A stretch of 64,000 nt of DNA from Alteromonas antoniana (GTDB lineage: Bacteria > Pseudomonadota > Gammaproteobacteria > Enterobacterales > Alteromonadaceae): assembly GCF_019249295.1 (NCBI RefSeq), contig NZ_JAESDH010000002.1:233428-297427 (forward strand), read 5' to 3'. The notes beneath the pieces were generated by a model. That model saw nothing but the letters and a program-made list of their open reading frames with translations. It ran no database searches and was not told where the DNA came from. The first letter of the stretch is position 1, and each line of letters opens with the position of its first letter. The position numbers and the translations under genes are program-made. Of this stretch, positions 37,232 to 46,767 are shown one piece after another.

Positions 37232-40200
37232 AAACCTTCTCCTTGTCGCTCGCATCGACAGCGTCGAACTTCTTCGTGTCGAACAGACTATAGAGTACCG
37301 GCAGCAGGATGAGCGTCAGAAGGGTCGAAAACAGCAGCCCGAATATGACGGTAACGGCCATTGGCGTTCTGACTTCAGCTCCTTCGCCAAATCCTATCGC
37401 CATTGGCAATAAGCCCAGAATGGTGGTCAGCGTGGTCATAATAATAGGGCGCAGACGTGTTTTCCCGGCAGCGATGATGGCTTCCTCTTTTTCCATGCCC
37501 TGAGCACGCAGTTGATTGATACGGTCCACCAGCACGATCGCATTATTAACCACGATCCCTGCCAGCATTATCAGCCCGATAAAGACGACAACACTTAAAT
37601 GGGTACCGGTAAGCCACAAACCGTAAATCGAGCCTGCGCCTGCCAGCGGCACCGCAAATAAAATCAACAGGGGATGAAGCAGCGATTCAAACTGAGACGC
37701 CATTACCAGGTAAACCAAAAATACGGCCAGCGCCAGCGCCAGCTGCAACGACTGGAAGCTTTGCTGCATATCTTCACTTTGGCCTGCAATTTCAGCACGC
37801 AGACTCAGTGGCATGCTGGTATCGTCTATGATGCGTTGAGCCGCGGCAACACCCTGGGCGAGGTCGCCATAAGTCAGATTGGCTTCAATCAGCGCCACCC
37901 GTTGCTGGCCAACCCGCGTGATTTCACTCGGACCAACACTCATATACACATCAGCAACCGCGGCCAGTGGGATGGGGCGTTCACTACCCGGGTTCACGAT
38001 GATTTCTCTGATATCATTGATGTTGTCGCGTTGGGCATCACGTGTCCGAACCAGCACATCCACTTTGCGATCTTCCATGCTGTATTGCGTTGCCACTTTA
38101 CCGCCAATTTTCGCGGCGATGAGTTCTGATACCGTTGGGGCCTCCAGGCCAAGGCGCGCAAGTTTTGCATGGTTAAATGCGATTTTCAGTTCCGGATTGC
38201 CGCTACGCAGTGTGCTGGTGACATCCGCGAATCTGTCTTCGGCTTGTAGTGAATCCGTCAGACGCTGACTTGTTGCCATAAGCTGGCTTAAATCGTAGCC
38301 CTGAATTTCTATCTGAATAGGCGCATCGAAGCTGAAAAGCTCTGGCTCGCCAAACTGGCTTTGAACACCGGCCTGTCGCGATAAGTAATCGCGAAGTGCT
38401 TCGCGGGCCTGATGTAATGCTGCCTCATCGGACGCAGGCTGCATTACCACATTCAGTCTTCCCCAGTGATCGCCACCCTGGCTGGGCGCTGCGCTGACAA
38501 GAGACCCCGTGCCAGCCAGAGAGTAGGTGCGAGCTACGCCATCCTGCTGTTGAGCGACGCCGGCGAGCTGCGAAAGTAAACGATCTGTTTGATCAATTCT
38601 GGCGCCGGCGGGCAGTGATACCTCAACAGAAAATTCCCCTTGTGACATGCTTGGGATCAGCTCCATGCCAAGGCGTGGCAGTAGTAAAACAGAAAGACCT
38701 GTGACGACTACGGCGATGGTAAGCACCGCGACACGTGCAGCCAGAGCCAGGCTAAGTAACTTGTCGTAGGCTTTTTCAATACCGCTGAACATAACGGCGA
38801 AGCACCATGCCAGTGGTTTAAACAGCCAGTGCAGAGCCTTGGAAATAATGTGCCAGGCGCCAATGACTAACGTCATAAGTGCAGCAGGAAGGTACACAAA
38901 GACTATGCGCAATATCAGACGAAAGGGGAAAGACACCCAATAAAATATTTTTCCAATCAAGGTTTTGGGCTGCGTTTTCTCTGGCGAAGCAAACACATCA
39001 GCGTGCGCCTGTTGCGTTTTTTTCTGGCGGCTGGCTAAAGTCGGTATCAGTGTCAGTGCGACAATCAACGACGCAGCAAGGGCAAAAGAAACGGTTAGCG
39101 CCTGGTCGCGGAAAAGCTGGCCGGCAATACCGTCAACAAACACCAGGGGAATGAACACGGCCATTGTGGTGAGTGTCGATGCTAAAATCGCGCCGGATAC
39201 TTCCTTGGTTCCTATGGCTGCTGCTGTTTTGCGATCGCTTTTGTCAAGCTGACGTTTACGATGGCGGTCGATGTTCTCAAGCACCACAATACTGTTATCA
39301 ACCAACAGGCCTACCGCCAGCGCAATACCGCCCAGGCTCATAATATTCAGGCTGATATCGTTCCCGTACATCAGATTAAAGGTGGCAATCACAGACACCG
39401 GAATAGAGACAGAGATAATAAGGGTAGGCCAGAAGTCACGCAGAAACAGATACAACACCAGCATTGCCAACAGGCCGCCGATAAGCGCCGCAGACTTCAC
39501 GTCGTTAATGGCCTGTTCGATAAACGTACTCTGGTCATAGACCAGCGCAAGCTGATAGTTGTCAGGCATCTCTTTACGAATATTATCCAATGCCTGTTTA
39601 ACGCGGGCGGCGACATCAACGGCATTGGCATCACCTTCTTTATATATCGCGATTTCTGCGCCTTCAACACCATCAAAACGGGTGACTGCATCTCGTTCTT
39701 TATAGGTGTTAGCCACAGTGGCAACGTCTTTAAGCTGGATATTGCGACCTTCAAATCGGCCGATATACACATTTCGTATTTGATCAAGGTTATCAAACTG
39801 ATTCAGGGTTCTTACCAGAAAAGCCTGAGAGCCATCCTCCACACGACCGCCGGCAGTGTTTACGTTCTCCCGTTCGAGCCGGTCGATAATGGACGACAGG
39901 GTAATATTCAGTTGGCTGGCGCGCTGCTGGTCAATAAGCACCTGGATCTCATTTTCCAGTCCCCCGCCAATTTTTACCGAGGCTACACCTTCGATTGATT
40001 CCAGGTTGCGCTTAATTTGTTCCTCTGCATACAGGCGCAGGCGCTTCATCTGTTCGATTGAGGCCTGCTGCGTTGCCGAGTCGGCGAACCCAACGCCCAT
40101 TTTAATGATCGGATCCAGACTGGGGTTAAATCGCAGCAATCGTGGCTTTTCAATGTCCAGTGGCAACTGCAGCACGTCCAGCTTTTCTCTTACCTCCAGG

Positions 40201-40514
40201 CTTGCGAAATCCATATCTGTGCCCCAGGCGAACTCCAAAACCACATCAGACTGGCCTGCTCGGGAAGTAGAAGTCACAGTTCGGACCCCCTTGACCACGC
40301 CAATGGCCTCTTCAATTGGCTTTGATACCAGTTGCTCGACTTCAGCAGGGGCCGCGCCGGTATAGTCTGTGCGGATAGTCAGTGTGGGATAAGACAGTTC
40401 AGGTAACAGGTTTACGGAAAGTCGGCCCAGTGACACCATACCAAACAGCAATACAGCAAAGGTGAACATGGCAACGGCTACCGGCCGCTTTACGGCGATA
40501 TCGACAAGTTTCAT
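37224..40514 (-). CDS. RND efflux permease (first of a tandem pair)
   Basis: Inner membrane RND transporter of 1096 residues. It begins MKLVDIAVKRPVAVAMFTFA and has the fourth-segment aspartate in AVGLLVDNSIVVLENI. An insertion between the first and second half (about residues 500-590) carries extra hydrophobic stretches (LPAALMTLVIGAWHIISKAL) and makes it longer than AcrB (1049). It lies 34 bases after the membrane fusion protein gene and overlaps the second RND gene, so the three form one operon. Confidence 0.94.
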   Translation of the reverse strand: MKLVDIAVKRPVAVAMFTFAVLLFGMVSLGRLSVNLLPELSYPTLTIRTDYTGAAPAEVEQLVSKPIEEAIGVVKGVRTVTSTSRAGQSDVVLEFAWGTDMDFASLEVREKLDVLQLPLDIEKPRLLRFNPSLDPIIKMGVGFADSATQQASIEQMKRLRLYAEEQIKRNLESIEGVASVKIGGGLENEIQVLIDQQRASQLNITLSSIIDRLERENVNTAGGRVEDGSQAFLVRTLNQFDNLDQIRNVYIGRFEGRNIQLKDVATVANTYKERDAVTRFDGVEGAEIAIYKEGDANAVDVAARVKQALDNIRKEMPDNYQLALVYDQSTFIEQAINDVKSAALIGGLLAMLVLYLFLRDFWPTLIISVSIPVSVIATFNLMYGNDISLNIMSLGGIALAVGLLVDNSIVVLENIDRHRKRQLDKSDRKTAAAIGTKEVSGAILASTLTTMAVFIPLVFVDGIAGQLFRDQALTVSFALAASLIVALTLIPTLASRQKKTQQAHADVFASPEKTQPKTLIGKIFYWVSFPFRLILRIVFVYLPAALMTLVIGAWHIISKALHWLFKPLAWCFAVMFSGIEKAYDKLLSLALAARVAVLTIAVVVTGLSVLLLPRLGMELIPSMSQGEFSVEVSLPAGARIDQTDRLLSQLAGVAQQQDGVARTYSLAGTGSLVSAAPSQGGDHWGRLNVVMQPASDEAALHQAREALRDYLSRQAGVQSQFGEPELFSFDAPIQIEIQGYDLSQLMATSQRLTDSLQAEDRFADVTSTLRSGNPELKIAFNHAKLARLGLEAPTVSELIAAKIGGKVATQYSMEDRKVDVLVRTRDAQRDNINDIREIIVNPGSERPIPLAAVADVYMSVGPSEITRVGQQRVALIEANLTYGDLAQGVAAAQRIIDDTSMPLSLRAEIAGQSEDMQQSFQSLQLALALAVFLVYLVMASQFESLLHPLLILFAVPLAGAGSIYGLWLTGTHLSVVVFIGLIMLAGIVVNNAIVLVDRINQLRAQGMEKEEAIIAAGKTRLRPIIMTTLTTILGLLPMAIGFGEGAEVRTPMAVTVIFGLLFSTLLTLILLPVLYSLFDTKKFDAVDASDKEKVYG

Positions 40515-40548
40515 AGTGAATATCCTTATGCGCGGGTAAAGGCCAGAC

Positions 40549-41634
40549 TTACGCCTGGCTGTTCACCACTTCCACGGGAGAGGCATCTTTCAGGTTCTGG
40601 TGCCCGGTGACCACGACATTTTCATTGCCGTTGAGGCCATGGAGAACTTCAACCATGTCTCCCTGTTCAAATCCCGTGCTGATATCGACTTTTTTCGCGA
40701 CGCCATTATCGACCACAAATACACTTACATTGTTATCAATGCTGACCAGCGCTTTACGTGGCAGAAGGGTGGCGTTTTCATGAGTGGCGTAATGCAGTGA
40801 CACTTCGCTGAACATACCCGCTTTCAGAATTTCGTCATGATTCGGGACACGTAATGTCACCTTGAAGGTTCCGGTTTCAGAATCAATGACCGGACTGATA
40901 CGTTCGACAAACCCCGTCACTACACGATCATTCAGTGCGGAAACCGTCAGTGCCGCTTTTTGATCTTTTCGAATTTGTGGCAGCTCGCTTTCCGGCAGAT
41001 AAACAATTCCCTGTAGTTCACGTTGCTGAACAATATGGAACATCCGTTCACGCTGGAAGGATTCAGTAAGGTTTCCTACCTTGGCATTGCGTTCTGCAAT
41101 GTAACCACTGATAGGCGCCAGGATGGTGGTTTCTTTTAAATCCAGCTCGGCCAGTTTTACAGACGCGGTTGCGGATTCATATTGCGCGGTGAGCTTCTGA
41201 AATGCATCTTCACTAACCAGTTTTTTACTGTAAACCTCATTGATTTTTGCAAGCTCTTGTTCAATGCCTCTCAGATCGGCTCTTGCTTTGGCAAGATTAA
41301 GCTCGTAACGCTTTTTATCAAGTTGCGCCAGCACCTGACCTTTTTCGACATAGTCACCTTCTTCTACCAGGATTTCTTCAATAATTCCGGATGCGCGGGC
41401 AACCACGAAGGCTTCCTCTTTTGCTTCCAGAATAGCAGTGGCATTGTAAGTAGAGGCGATAGTACCGCTTGAGACAACTTGTGTTTCAACCGGAATGGTG
41501 ATTATCACTTCTTCTTTGGGTTGTTCAGAGGCGTCGGTGGCCTCGGCATTGCCGCAGCCGGTCAAAGTAACGGATAGTCCGAGCATTCCTGCTGCAAGAA
41601 GAGAGTGGCGAAAAATTTTTGTTGTTATATCCAT
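40549..41634 (-). CDS. RND membrane fusion protein (periplasmic adaptor lipoprotein)
   Basis: An adaptor of about 361 residues that would link the RND pair to an outer membrane channel. A lipobox LTGC near residue 27 anchors it in the inner membrane. The order is lipoyl half-motif (ARASGIIEEILVEEGDYVEKGQ), a coiled-coil hairpin (about 105-170), the second lipoyl half (APISGYIAERNAKVGNL), beta-barrel and membrane-proximal domains. Start at ATG 41634 is preferred over an upstream GTG at 41649. It is the first gene of the MFP-RND-RND operon. Confidence 0.93.
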   Translation of the reverse strand: MDITTKIFRHSLLAAGMLGLSVTLTGCGNAEATDASEQPKEEVIITIPVETQVVSSGTIASTYNATAILEAKEEAFVVARASGIIEEILVEEGDYVEKGQVLAQLDKKRYELNLAKARADLRGIEQELAKINEVYSKKLVSEDAFQKLTAQYESATASVKLAELDLKETTILAPISGYIAERNAKVGNLTESFQRERMFHIVQQRELQGIVYLPESELPQIRKDQKAALTVSALNDRVVTGFVERISPVIDSETGTFKVTLRVPNHDEILKAGMFSEVSLHYATHENATLLPRKALVSIDNNVSVFVVDNGVAKKVDISTGFEQGDMVEVLHGLNGNENVVVTGHQNLKDASPVEVVNSQA

Positions 41635-41938
41635 GGTAAGTACCTGCACGAAAAATGTGTTCTTGTGTGCAAGAGAGCATCGACTGTGCCATTTTATGAA
41701 ATAATAAAAAAGCCATTAAATTCAATTGGATAGCAATTTTCACCAGCGGGCAGTGAATACCGCTTAACGTATTAATTAGTGATTTTAACTATAAGGTAGC
41801 GATAATGACTATTGATAAGGAAGGGGGTTGGCCATACAGGAGGAAAAGGAAGTGGCAGGCAAACACACGGTCTTGATGAGGTTAAACGAAGACAAGAGGG
41901 CGCGACATACCACGCCCCATGGTGGTCAATCTGACGAT

Positions 41939-42337
41939 TTACTGTTCAATGATTTCAAAGCTGGTGGTAATGTCGACTTTACCTTGCAGCATCAGCATGA
42001 CTGAACAGTATTTTTCTGCCGATAAGTCCACGGCGCGGCTTACGGCTTTTTCTGTCAAGCCTTCGCCACTTACCACGTAATGAGCATGCAGTTTTGTGAA
42101 CACGCGAGGCGGCTCATCAGCGCGGGTAGCATCCAGCTCGCAGCGGCATTCGGCAAGGGCAAAACGGCCCTTTTTCAGGATCTCTACCACATCCACACTG
42201 GAGCAGGCCCCGGCAGCTACCAATACTGACTCCATCGGCGATATGGCATTACCATCGCCGTCCATGACGGTGCGATAACCACTGTCTGTGGTGCCGGTAA
42301 AACTTAAACCGCCATCCCAGTTAACCGTTGCTTTCAT
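41939..42337 (-). CDS. OsmC/YhfA-family protein
   Basis: A 132-residue protein of the OsmC superfamily, which often reduces organic peroxides through two cysteines. The cysteines are in AAGACSSVDVVEIL and AEKYCSVMLML, as in YhfA-type members, whose function is less well known than OsmC or Ohr. MESVLVAAGACS is the family core. It lies nine bases downstream of the CvfB-like gene on the minus strand and may share its transcript. Confidence 0.88.
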   Translation of the reverse strand: MKATVNWDGGLSFTGTTDSGYRTVMDGDGNAISPMESVLVAAGACSSVDVVEILKKGRFALAECRCELDATRADEPPRVFTKLHAHYVVSGEGLTEKAVSRAVDLSAEKYCSVMLMLQGKVDITTSFEIIEQ

Positions 42338-42346
42338 TATGTGTCC

Positions 42347-43213
42347 TTATTGTTTCAGTTCAGAGTGAGACGGGCTGAGTCGGATTGCGTCTTTTTCAAT
42401 GATGATCTGACGCTGTTTAAATAGCGCGCCTAACGCTTTTTTGTAAGCATTTTTGCTAACAGTAAAGTGCTTGTAAATGGCATCGGGTGGGCTTTTATCG
42501 GTTAATGTTGAAAGTCCGCCGTGAGCGATGAGATCATCGATGATTGCCTGTTGAAGCGCATCCCGGCCTGCCTGATCCTGGCGCTGCATAGTGATATCAA
42601 TTTTGCCATCTTCGCGGACCTGTTTTACCACTGCCGGAACAGACTCCCCGATTTGTAATGCGATGAGTGCATCACTATGGAAAATTAATCCCAGATATTG
42701 CTCGTTTACCAGTACTTTGTAGCCAAGTTCTGTCTTGGCGTAAACCAGCGCGGTCACATTGTCTCCGGGGTTGGCATACGCGGACTGCTCGGGATAAAAC
42801 AGGTGTAAACGGGTAGAGCCGATGAGTCTGCCTGTCGCCTTATCGACAAAGGCATGCACTACGTAATTCATACCTTCGTTTACGGGGGTATTTTGCTGAT
42901 TTGCGGGCACCAGCAGGTCATTTTCCAGACCCCAGTCAAAAAAGGCGCCGAAATGTGTTGCGCCAACGGCCCGCAATACGCGGGTTTCGTCACGTTGAAT
43001 CTTCGGCGTGTCGGGCGTAGCGATCATCTGACCGCTATTGTCCGTAAAGACAAATACAGAGAGTGCCTGACCCTCGGTTAACCCTTCAGGTGCATTGTCC
43101 CGGGAAAGCGTAGCCCGTTCGCTTTCGTCAGCATCACTGTGAGTGGCAAGCTGAAATCCGAAAGGGAATTCGGCGATAACTGTAAGACGGTTTATTTTAC
43201 CAACGTGTAACAT
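42347..43213 (-). CDS. CvfB/YitL-family S1-like RNA-binding protein
   Basis: A 288-residue cytoplasmic protein with tandem S1-like beta-barrels and a C-terminal winged helix, the layout of CvfB, an RNA-binding virulence regulator first described in Staphylococcus. It begins MLHVGKINRLTVIAE, has VGATHFGAFFDWGLENDLLVP (second S1), GDNVTALVYAKTELGYKVLVN (third), and a helix-turn-helix near the end (SPPDAIYKHFTVSKNAYKKALGALFKQ). Its target RNAs in proteobacteria are unknown. It is divergent from pxpA. Confidence 0.88.
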   Translation of the reverse strand: MLHVGKINRLTVIAEFPFGFQLATHSDADESERATLSRDNAPEGLTEGQALSVFVFTDNSGQMIATPDTPKIQRDETRVLRAVGATHFGAFFDWGLENDLLVPANQQNTPVNEGMNYVVHAFVDKATGRLIGSTRLHLFYPEQSAYANPGDNVTALVYAKTELGYKVLVNEQYLGLIFHSDALIALQIGESVPAVVKQVREDGKIDITMQRQDQAGRDALQQAIIDDLIAHGGLSTLTDKSPPDAIYKHFTVSKNAYKKALGALFKQRQIIIEKDAIRLSPSHSELKQ

Positions 43214-43278
43214 GAGGAATGATTTTTAGGAAAGAACGGGTAACATGATAACGAAATGGAGAACAGAGCTAAACCATT

Positions 43279-44052
43279 ATGATGTTAAATTGTGATTTAG
43301 GTGAAAGTTTCGGGGCATGGACCATGCCGGTCGATGAAGAGATCATGGTGTATATCGACCAGGCGAATATAGCCTGCGGTTTTCATGCCGGCGATCCGGT
43401 GACAATGAAAAACGCCATCGCGCTGGCGATAAGCCATGATGTCACCATTGGAGCACATCCATCCTATCCTGATTTACAAGGTTTTGGGCGTCGCAGCATG
43501 GCAATGAAACCACCAGAGCTTGCTGCTTGTCTGCAATACCAGATTGCTGCTATCGACGGTCTCGCGAAGATGCAGAACGCAAAGGTCAGTTATGTTAAAC
43601 CCCACGGGGCACTGTACAACGATTTGATGAAAGATGTGGCACTGCGACGTACCGTCATGACAGCCGTTTATGAAGCCGGTAAAGGCGAGCTTGCATTGAT
43701 GATCCAGGCACATCCGGAGCATGCTGCTTTGCGGGCGCAGGCGGAGGATATTGGCATTCCGCTACTCTTCGAAGCCTTCTCAGACCGGCGCTATACTGAT
43801 GACGGCTATTTGGTATCGCGAAATAAGCCTAATGCGGTATTAAGTGATTCCGATGCACTTAAGCAGGCAGAAACCCTCATGGACGATGGGGTGATTATCT
43901 CTGAGTCAGGTAAGCGCCTTGCGCTTGAGGTCGATACCTTGTGTGTTCACGGAGACTCTCCTGGCGCTATCGCCATTGCAGAAAATATTCGTTTGGCGCT
44001 GACGCGCAGAAAATTGGGTGAAAAGCATCATTATGGTAGCGACAACGAATGA
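43279..44052 (+). CDS. pxpA: 5-oxoprolinase subunit A (LamB/YcsF family)
   Basis: With PxpB and PxpC it opens 5-oxoproline (pyroglutamate) to glutamate using ATP, repairing a spontaneous glutamine/glutamate by-product. The 257-residue product starts MMLNCDLGESFGAW and contains NIACGFHAGDP, GAHPSYPDLQGFGRR and KPHGALYN, all hallmarks. Two adjacent ATGs exist. The end overlaps pxpB (ATGA). Confidence 0.97.
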   Translation: MMLNCDLGESFGAWTMPVDEEIMVYIDQANIACGFHAGDPVTMKNAIALAISHDVTIGAHPSYPDLQGFGRRSMAMKPPELAACLQYQIAAIDGLAKMQNAKVSYVKPHGALYNDLMKDVALRRTVMTAVYEAGKGELALMIQAHPEHAALRAQAEDIGIPLLFEAFSDRRYTDDGYLVSRNKPNAVLSDSDALKQAETLMDDGVIISESGKRLALEVDTLCVHGDSPGAIAIAENIRLALTRRKLGEKHHYGSDNE

Positions 44053-44741
44053 TACCGTTTAACACAATATCATCTATTGAACCTGCCGGGATGAACGCCA
44101 TCATCCTGTATTTTCATGATCTTCCGTTGGTTGAGGCCAATAAATCCTGTCAGCGTTGGACATCGGCTTTAGATACCGTGGCACCAGAATGGCTGGCTGC
44201 CCTCCTGCCATCCTATGATTCACTGGTGATAAGTTTTCACCCACAGATGATTGACTACCATGGTGTGTATCGTTTTATCCATGATTTAAAAGCGTCCGAC
44301 CATGGAGCCAATCCCCGGGGCAGGGAACACACCATACCGGTGTGGTATGGCGCAAAGGCGGCGGATGATTTGCATTTGGTAAGCGAGCATACCGGCCTCT
44401 CAACCGATGACATCATAGCGCTTCATTGTGGCCAGACATACCGGGTGTTCGCAGTGGGCTTTGCTCCAGGTTTCGCATATCTCGGTGAACTTGATGAAAA
44501 GCTGGCCTGTCCGCGCTTATCATCGCCTCGTCAACGCGTGCCCCAGGGGGCAGTAGCCATTGCAGACAGACAAACGGCTATCTATCCGGCAGAGTCACCA
44601 GGTGGCTGGCACCTGCTTGGATTGACGCCAGCGTCGATGTTTGATGCTAAACATGCCCGGTCGCTGCTTAATGTGGGAGATCTTGTAACGTATGTGCCTA
44701 TCAGTCAGGAAGAGTTCGAGGAGGCACACTATGACCGCTAG
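44049..44741 (+). CDS. pxpB: 5-oxoprolinase subunit B (KipI-like)
   Basis: A 230-residue cyclophilin-fold-like subunit of the ATP-dependent 5-oxoprolinase. Motifs: PVWYGAKAADD, HCGQTYRVFAVGFAPGFAYL and SPRQRVPQGAVAIA, then SPGGWHLLG, the signature of KipI/PxpB proteins. It overlaps pxpA by four bases and pxpC by eleven, which argues for a fixed subunit ratio. Confidence 0.96.
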   Translation: MIPFNTISSIEPAGMNAIILYFHDLPLVEANKSCQRWTSALDTVAPEWLAALLPSYDSLVISFHPQMIDYHGVYRFIHDLKASDHGANPRGREHTIPVWYGAKAADDLHLVSEHTGLSTDDIIALHCGQTYRVFAVGFAPGFAYLGELDEKLACPRLSSPRQRVPQGAVAIADRQTAIYPAESPGGWHLLGLTPASMFDAKHARSLLNVGDLVTYVPISQEEFEEAHYDR

Positions 44742-45672
44742 TGGATTGCTTATACAACAACCTGGTCTGATGAGCGCGATTATCGATGCCGGTCGCGGCA
44801 TACACCAGCAACGTGGTTTCTCTGAATCCGGGCCAATGGATGACGATGCTTTCTTTTGGGTAAACTGGTTGTGCGCCAACCCAGAAGGGACACCGGCGAT
44901 TGAATGGGTGGGACCGGCAGAATTTGTGGCAACCGCCGATTTACACGTCGCTGTCACCGGACCTAGCGCAAAGGTCAGCGTTAACGCTGGTACGCAATCC
45001 CTGTGGGAAACATTACCTTTAAAGGAAGGGGATTGTCTTAGGGTAGAGCCTCACAAAACGGGTACCCGGCACTACCTTGGGATAAGAGGAGTATGGAATG
45101 TGCCACGTGTAGCACAAAGCGCCTGCACCGTAGCCAGAGAAAAGCTTGGTGGTCTGCATAAGGATGGCAGTTACTGCGCTGCTGAAGACATCATTTCAGT
45201 AACAGCGGATACGCCACTGACTACACTACGAGAGGTGCCGGCCTGGGGACGGCCAGATTATTCTTCTGATATTCCAATAAACGTGATTTTAGGTTATCAG
45301 AGCCGCTGGTTCAGCGATGTGGCAAAACAGCTGTTTTTTACCTCAAACTATAAGATAACCAATAAAATCGACAGAATGGGCTACCGTTTATCAGGAACCC
45401 CGGTAAAATGCGCGCGTTCTGAAATGCATTCCGAGGGGATCACCCTTGGCGCGGTGCAATGCCCACCGGATGGACAGCCAATAGTCATGATGCGCGATCG
45501 TCAGACCCTGGGGGGATACCCCAAGCTGGGTTGTGTCTCACCGGTGGATCTTAATCGGCTTGCCCAATCGGTTCCGGGAGAGCAGGTGTCATTTCAGCCT
45601 GAAGATGCAGACGACGCGCGTGCATCTTTTCTTTTGCGACTATCTCGGCGACGAGCGATTACAGGTAATTAA
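44731..45672 (+). CDS. pxpC: 5-oxoprolinase subunit C (KipA-like)
   Basis: A 313-residue carboxyltransferase-like subunit of the 5-oxoprolinase. It shows QQPGLMSAIIDAGRGIHQQRGFSESGPMD, then NPEGTPAIEW, LGIRG, and MRDRQTLGGYPKLGCV. The ATG at 44731 has GAGGAGG upstream and overlaps pxpB; the open frame begins at 44692 but that part has no conserved features. Confidence 0.96.
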   Translation: MTASGLLIQQPGLMSAIIDAGRGIHQQRGFSESGPMDDDAFFWVNWLCANPEGTPAIEWVGPAEFVATADLHVAVTGPSAKVSVNAGTQSLWETLPLKEGDCLRVEPHKTGTRHYLGIRGVWNVPRVAQSACTVAREKLGGLHKDGSYCAAEDIISVTADTPLTTLREVPAWGRPDYSSDIPINVILGYQSRWFSDVAKQLFFTSNYKITNKIDRMGYRLSGTPVKCARSEMHSEGITLGAVQCPPDGQPIVMMRDRQTLGGYPKLGCVSPVDLNRLAQSVPGEQVSFQPEDADDARASFLLRLSRRRAITGN

Positions 45673-45677
45673 GCAAT

Positions 45678-46544
45678 ATGACCACGGCGTATTTAAATGG
45701 TGAGTACCTTCCACTCACGGAAGCCCGGATCTCACCAATGGACAGGGGATTTCTGTTTGGTGACGGGATTTATGAAGTCATTCCCTGTCATCAAGGTAAG
45801 CCGATAGGGTTTGATGCGCATATGTCGCGGATGCGAGAAGGACTTGCCGCCTTAGATATCCACTCAGGTATGACACCTTCAGACTGGCTTGAAGTAGTAA
45901 CGGCATTGCTGGAGAAAAATACATCTTTTATCCCGAGTGGGTATATAGGCGTGTATCTTCATGTAAGCCGTGGCGCTGATACCAGACGTTTCCATGCTTA
46001 TCCGAAAGACATCAGCCCCACCTTATTTGCATTCGCGTTTGAGCTTGCACCGCCTCCTACGCCAGATATCAACAAAGTGCGGCCTCTGAAAGTCTCGCTG
46101 GCACAGGATAAACGCTGGCAGCGTTGTAATATCAAATCGACGTCGTTGTTGGGAAATGTGATGCATTATCAGCATAGTCACCAAACCGGGCTGGATGAGA
46201 CCATTCTCTATAACGCCAGTAACGAGATTACCGAGGCCAGCTCCTGCAATGTGTTTGCCGTGATCGATGGCAAAGTGGTTACCCCGCCTCTTGATCATCA
46301 GTTGTTGCCCGGAATAACCCGGCAAATTGCACTGAAGGCACTACCCGAGGCGGGGATCGAATGTCATGAACGCGTGCTTACGCTGGAAGAGTTGAAAGGT
46401 GCTGACGAAGTGTGGTTAACCAGTGCCAGTAAGGAAATATCGCCAGTGGTCGAGATAGAGGGGCAGATGGTAGCGGATGGTCGGCCGGGTAAACGATGGC
46501 TACAGGCGCTGCAAGCGTTCAATCAGGTGAAGTTTTCAGCCTGA
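45678..46544 (+). CDS. dat: D-amino-acid (D-alanine) transaminase
   Basis: PLP fold type IV aminotransferase of 288 residues that interconverts D-alanine and D-glutamate with 2-oxo acids. Motifs: SPMDRGFLFGDGIYEVIP at the N terminus, the PLP lysine in CNIKSTSLLGNV, EASSCNVF and LPGITRQIAL. It begins five bases after pxpC, so it belongs to the same operon. The link to 5-oxoproline may be the shared product glutamate. Assignment between D-alanine transaminase and a branched-chain type rests on DIHSG-like details and is likely, not proven. Confidence 0.85.
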   Translation: MTTAYLNGEYLPLTEARISPMDRGFLFGDGIYEVIPCHQGKPIGFDAHMSRMREGLAALDIHSGMTPSDWLEVVTALLEKNTSFIPSGYIGVYLHVSRGADTRRFHAYPKDISPTLFAFAFELAPPPTPDINKVRPLKVSLAQDKRWQRCNIKSTSLLGNVMHYQHSHQTGLDETILYNASNEITEASSCNVFAVIDGKVVTPPLDHQLLPGITRQIALKALPEAGIECHERVLTLEELKGADEVWLTSASKEISPVVEIEGQMVADGRPGKRWLQALQAFNQVKFSA

Positions 46545-46716
46545 AGCGGTGTTGTTCAATAGTGTTGAGTAGAGCGTGGTCCTTTGTGTTACGTGGGAAT
46601 GCGCCTTCAAACCCCCACGACATGATAATGCCTTTTCTTTAACGCATTACCGTCTCTACACGCAAATTTACTTATGCAGCAGGCTCGGCGTAGTACTGAG
46701 CCTGAAATCACTACTC

Positions 46717-46742
46717 ACAAAAAAGCCTGCAAATGCAGGCTT
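46717..46742 (-). terminator. Rho-independent terminator of fur
   Basis: GCCTGC (46725-46730) and GCAGGC (46735-46740) pair around AAAT, extended by A-T pairs, and on the minus strand a T run follows. It lies 25 bases past the fur stop. Confidence 0.85.
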
Positions 46743-46767
46743 CAGATACAATCAAAAACGAGATAAT

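Noticed and set aside
41852..42004. 50-codon GTG-start frame with AGGAGG eight bases upstream
   Set aside because: Good ribosome-like sequence, but more than a third overlaps the OsmC-like gene in antisense and the product looks random. Kept only as a note; conservation would be needed.
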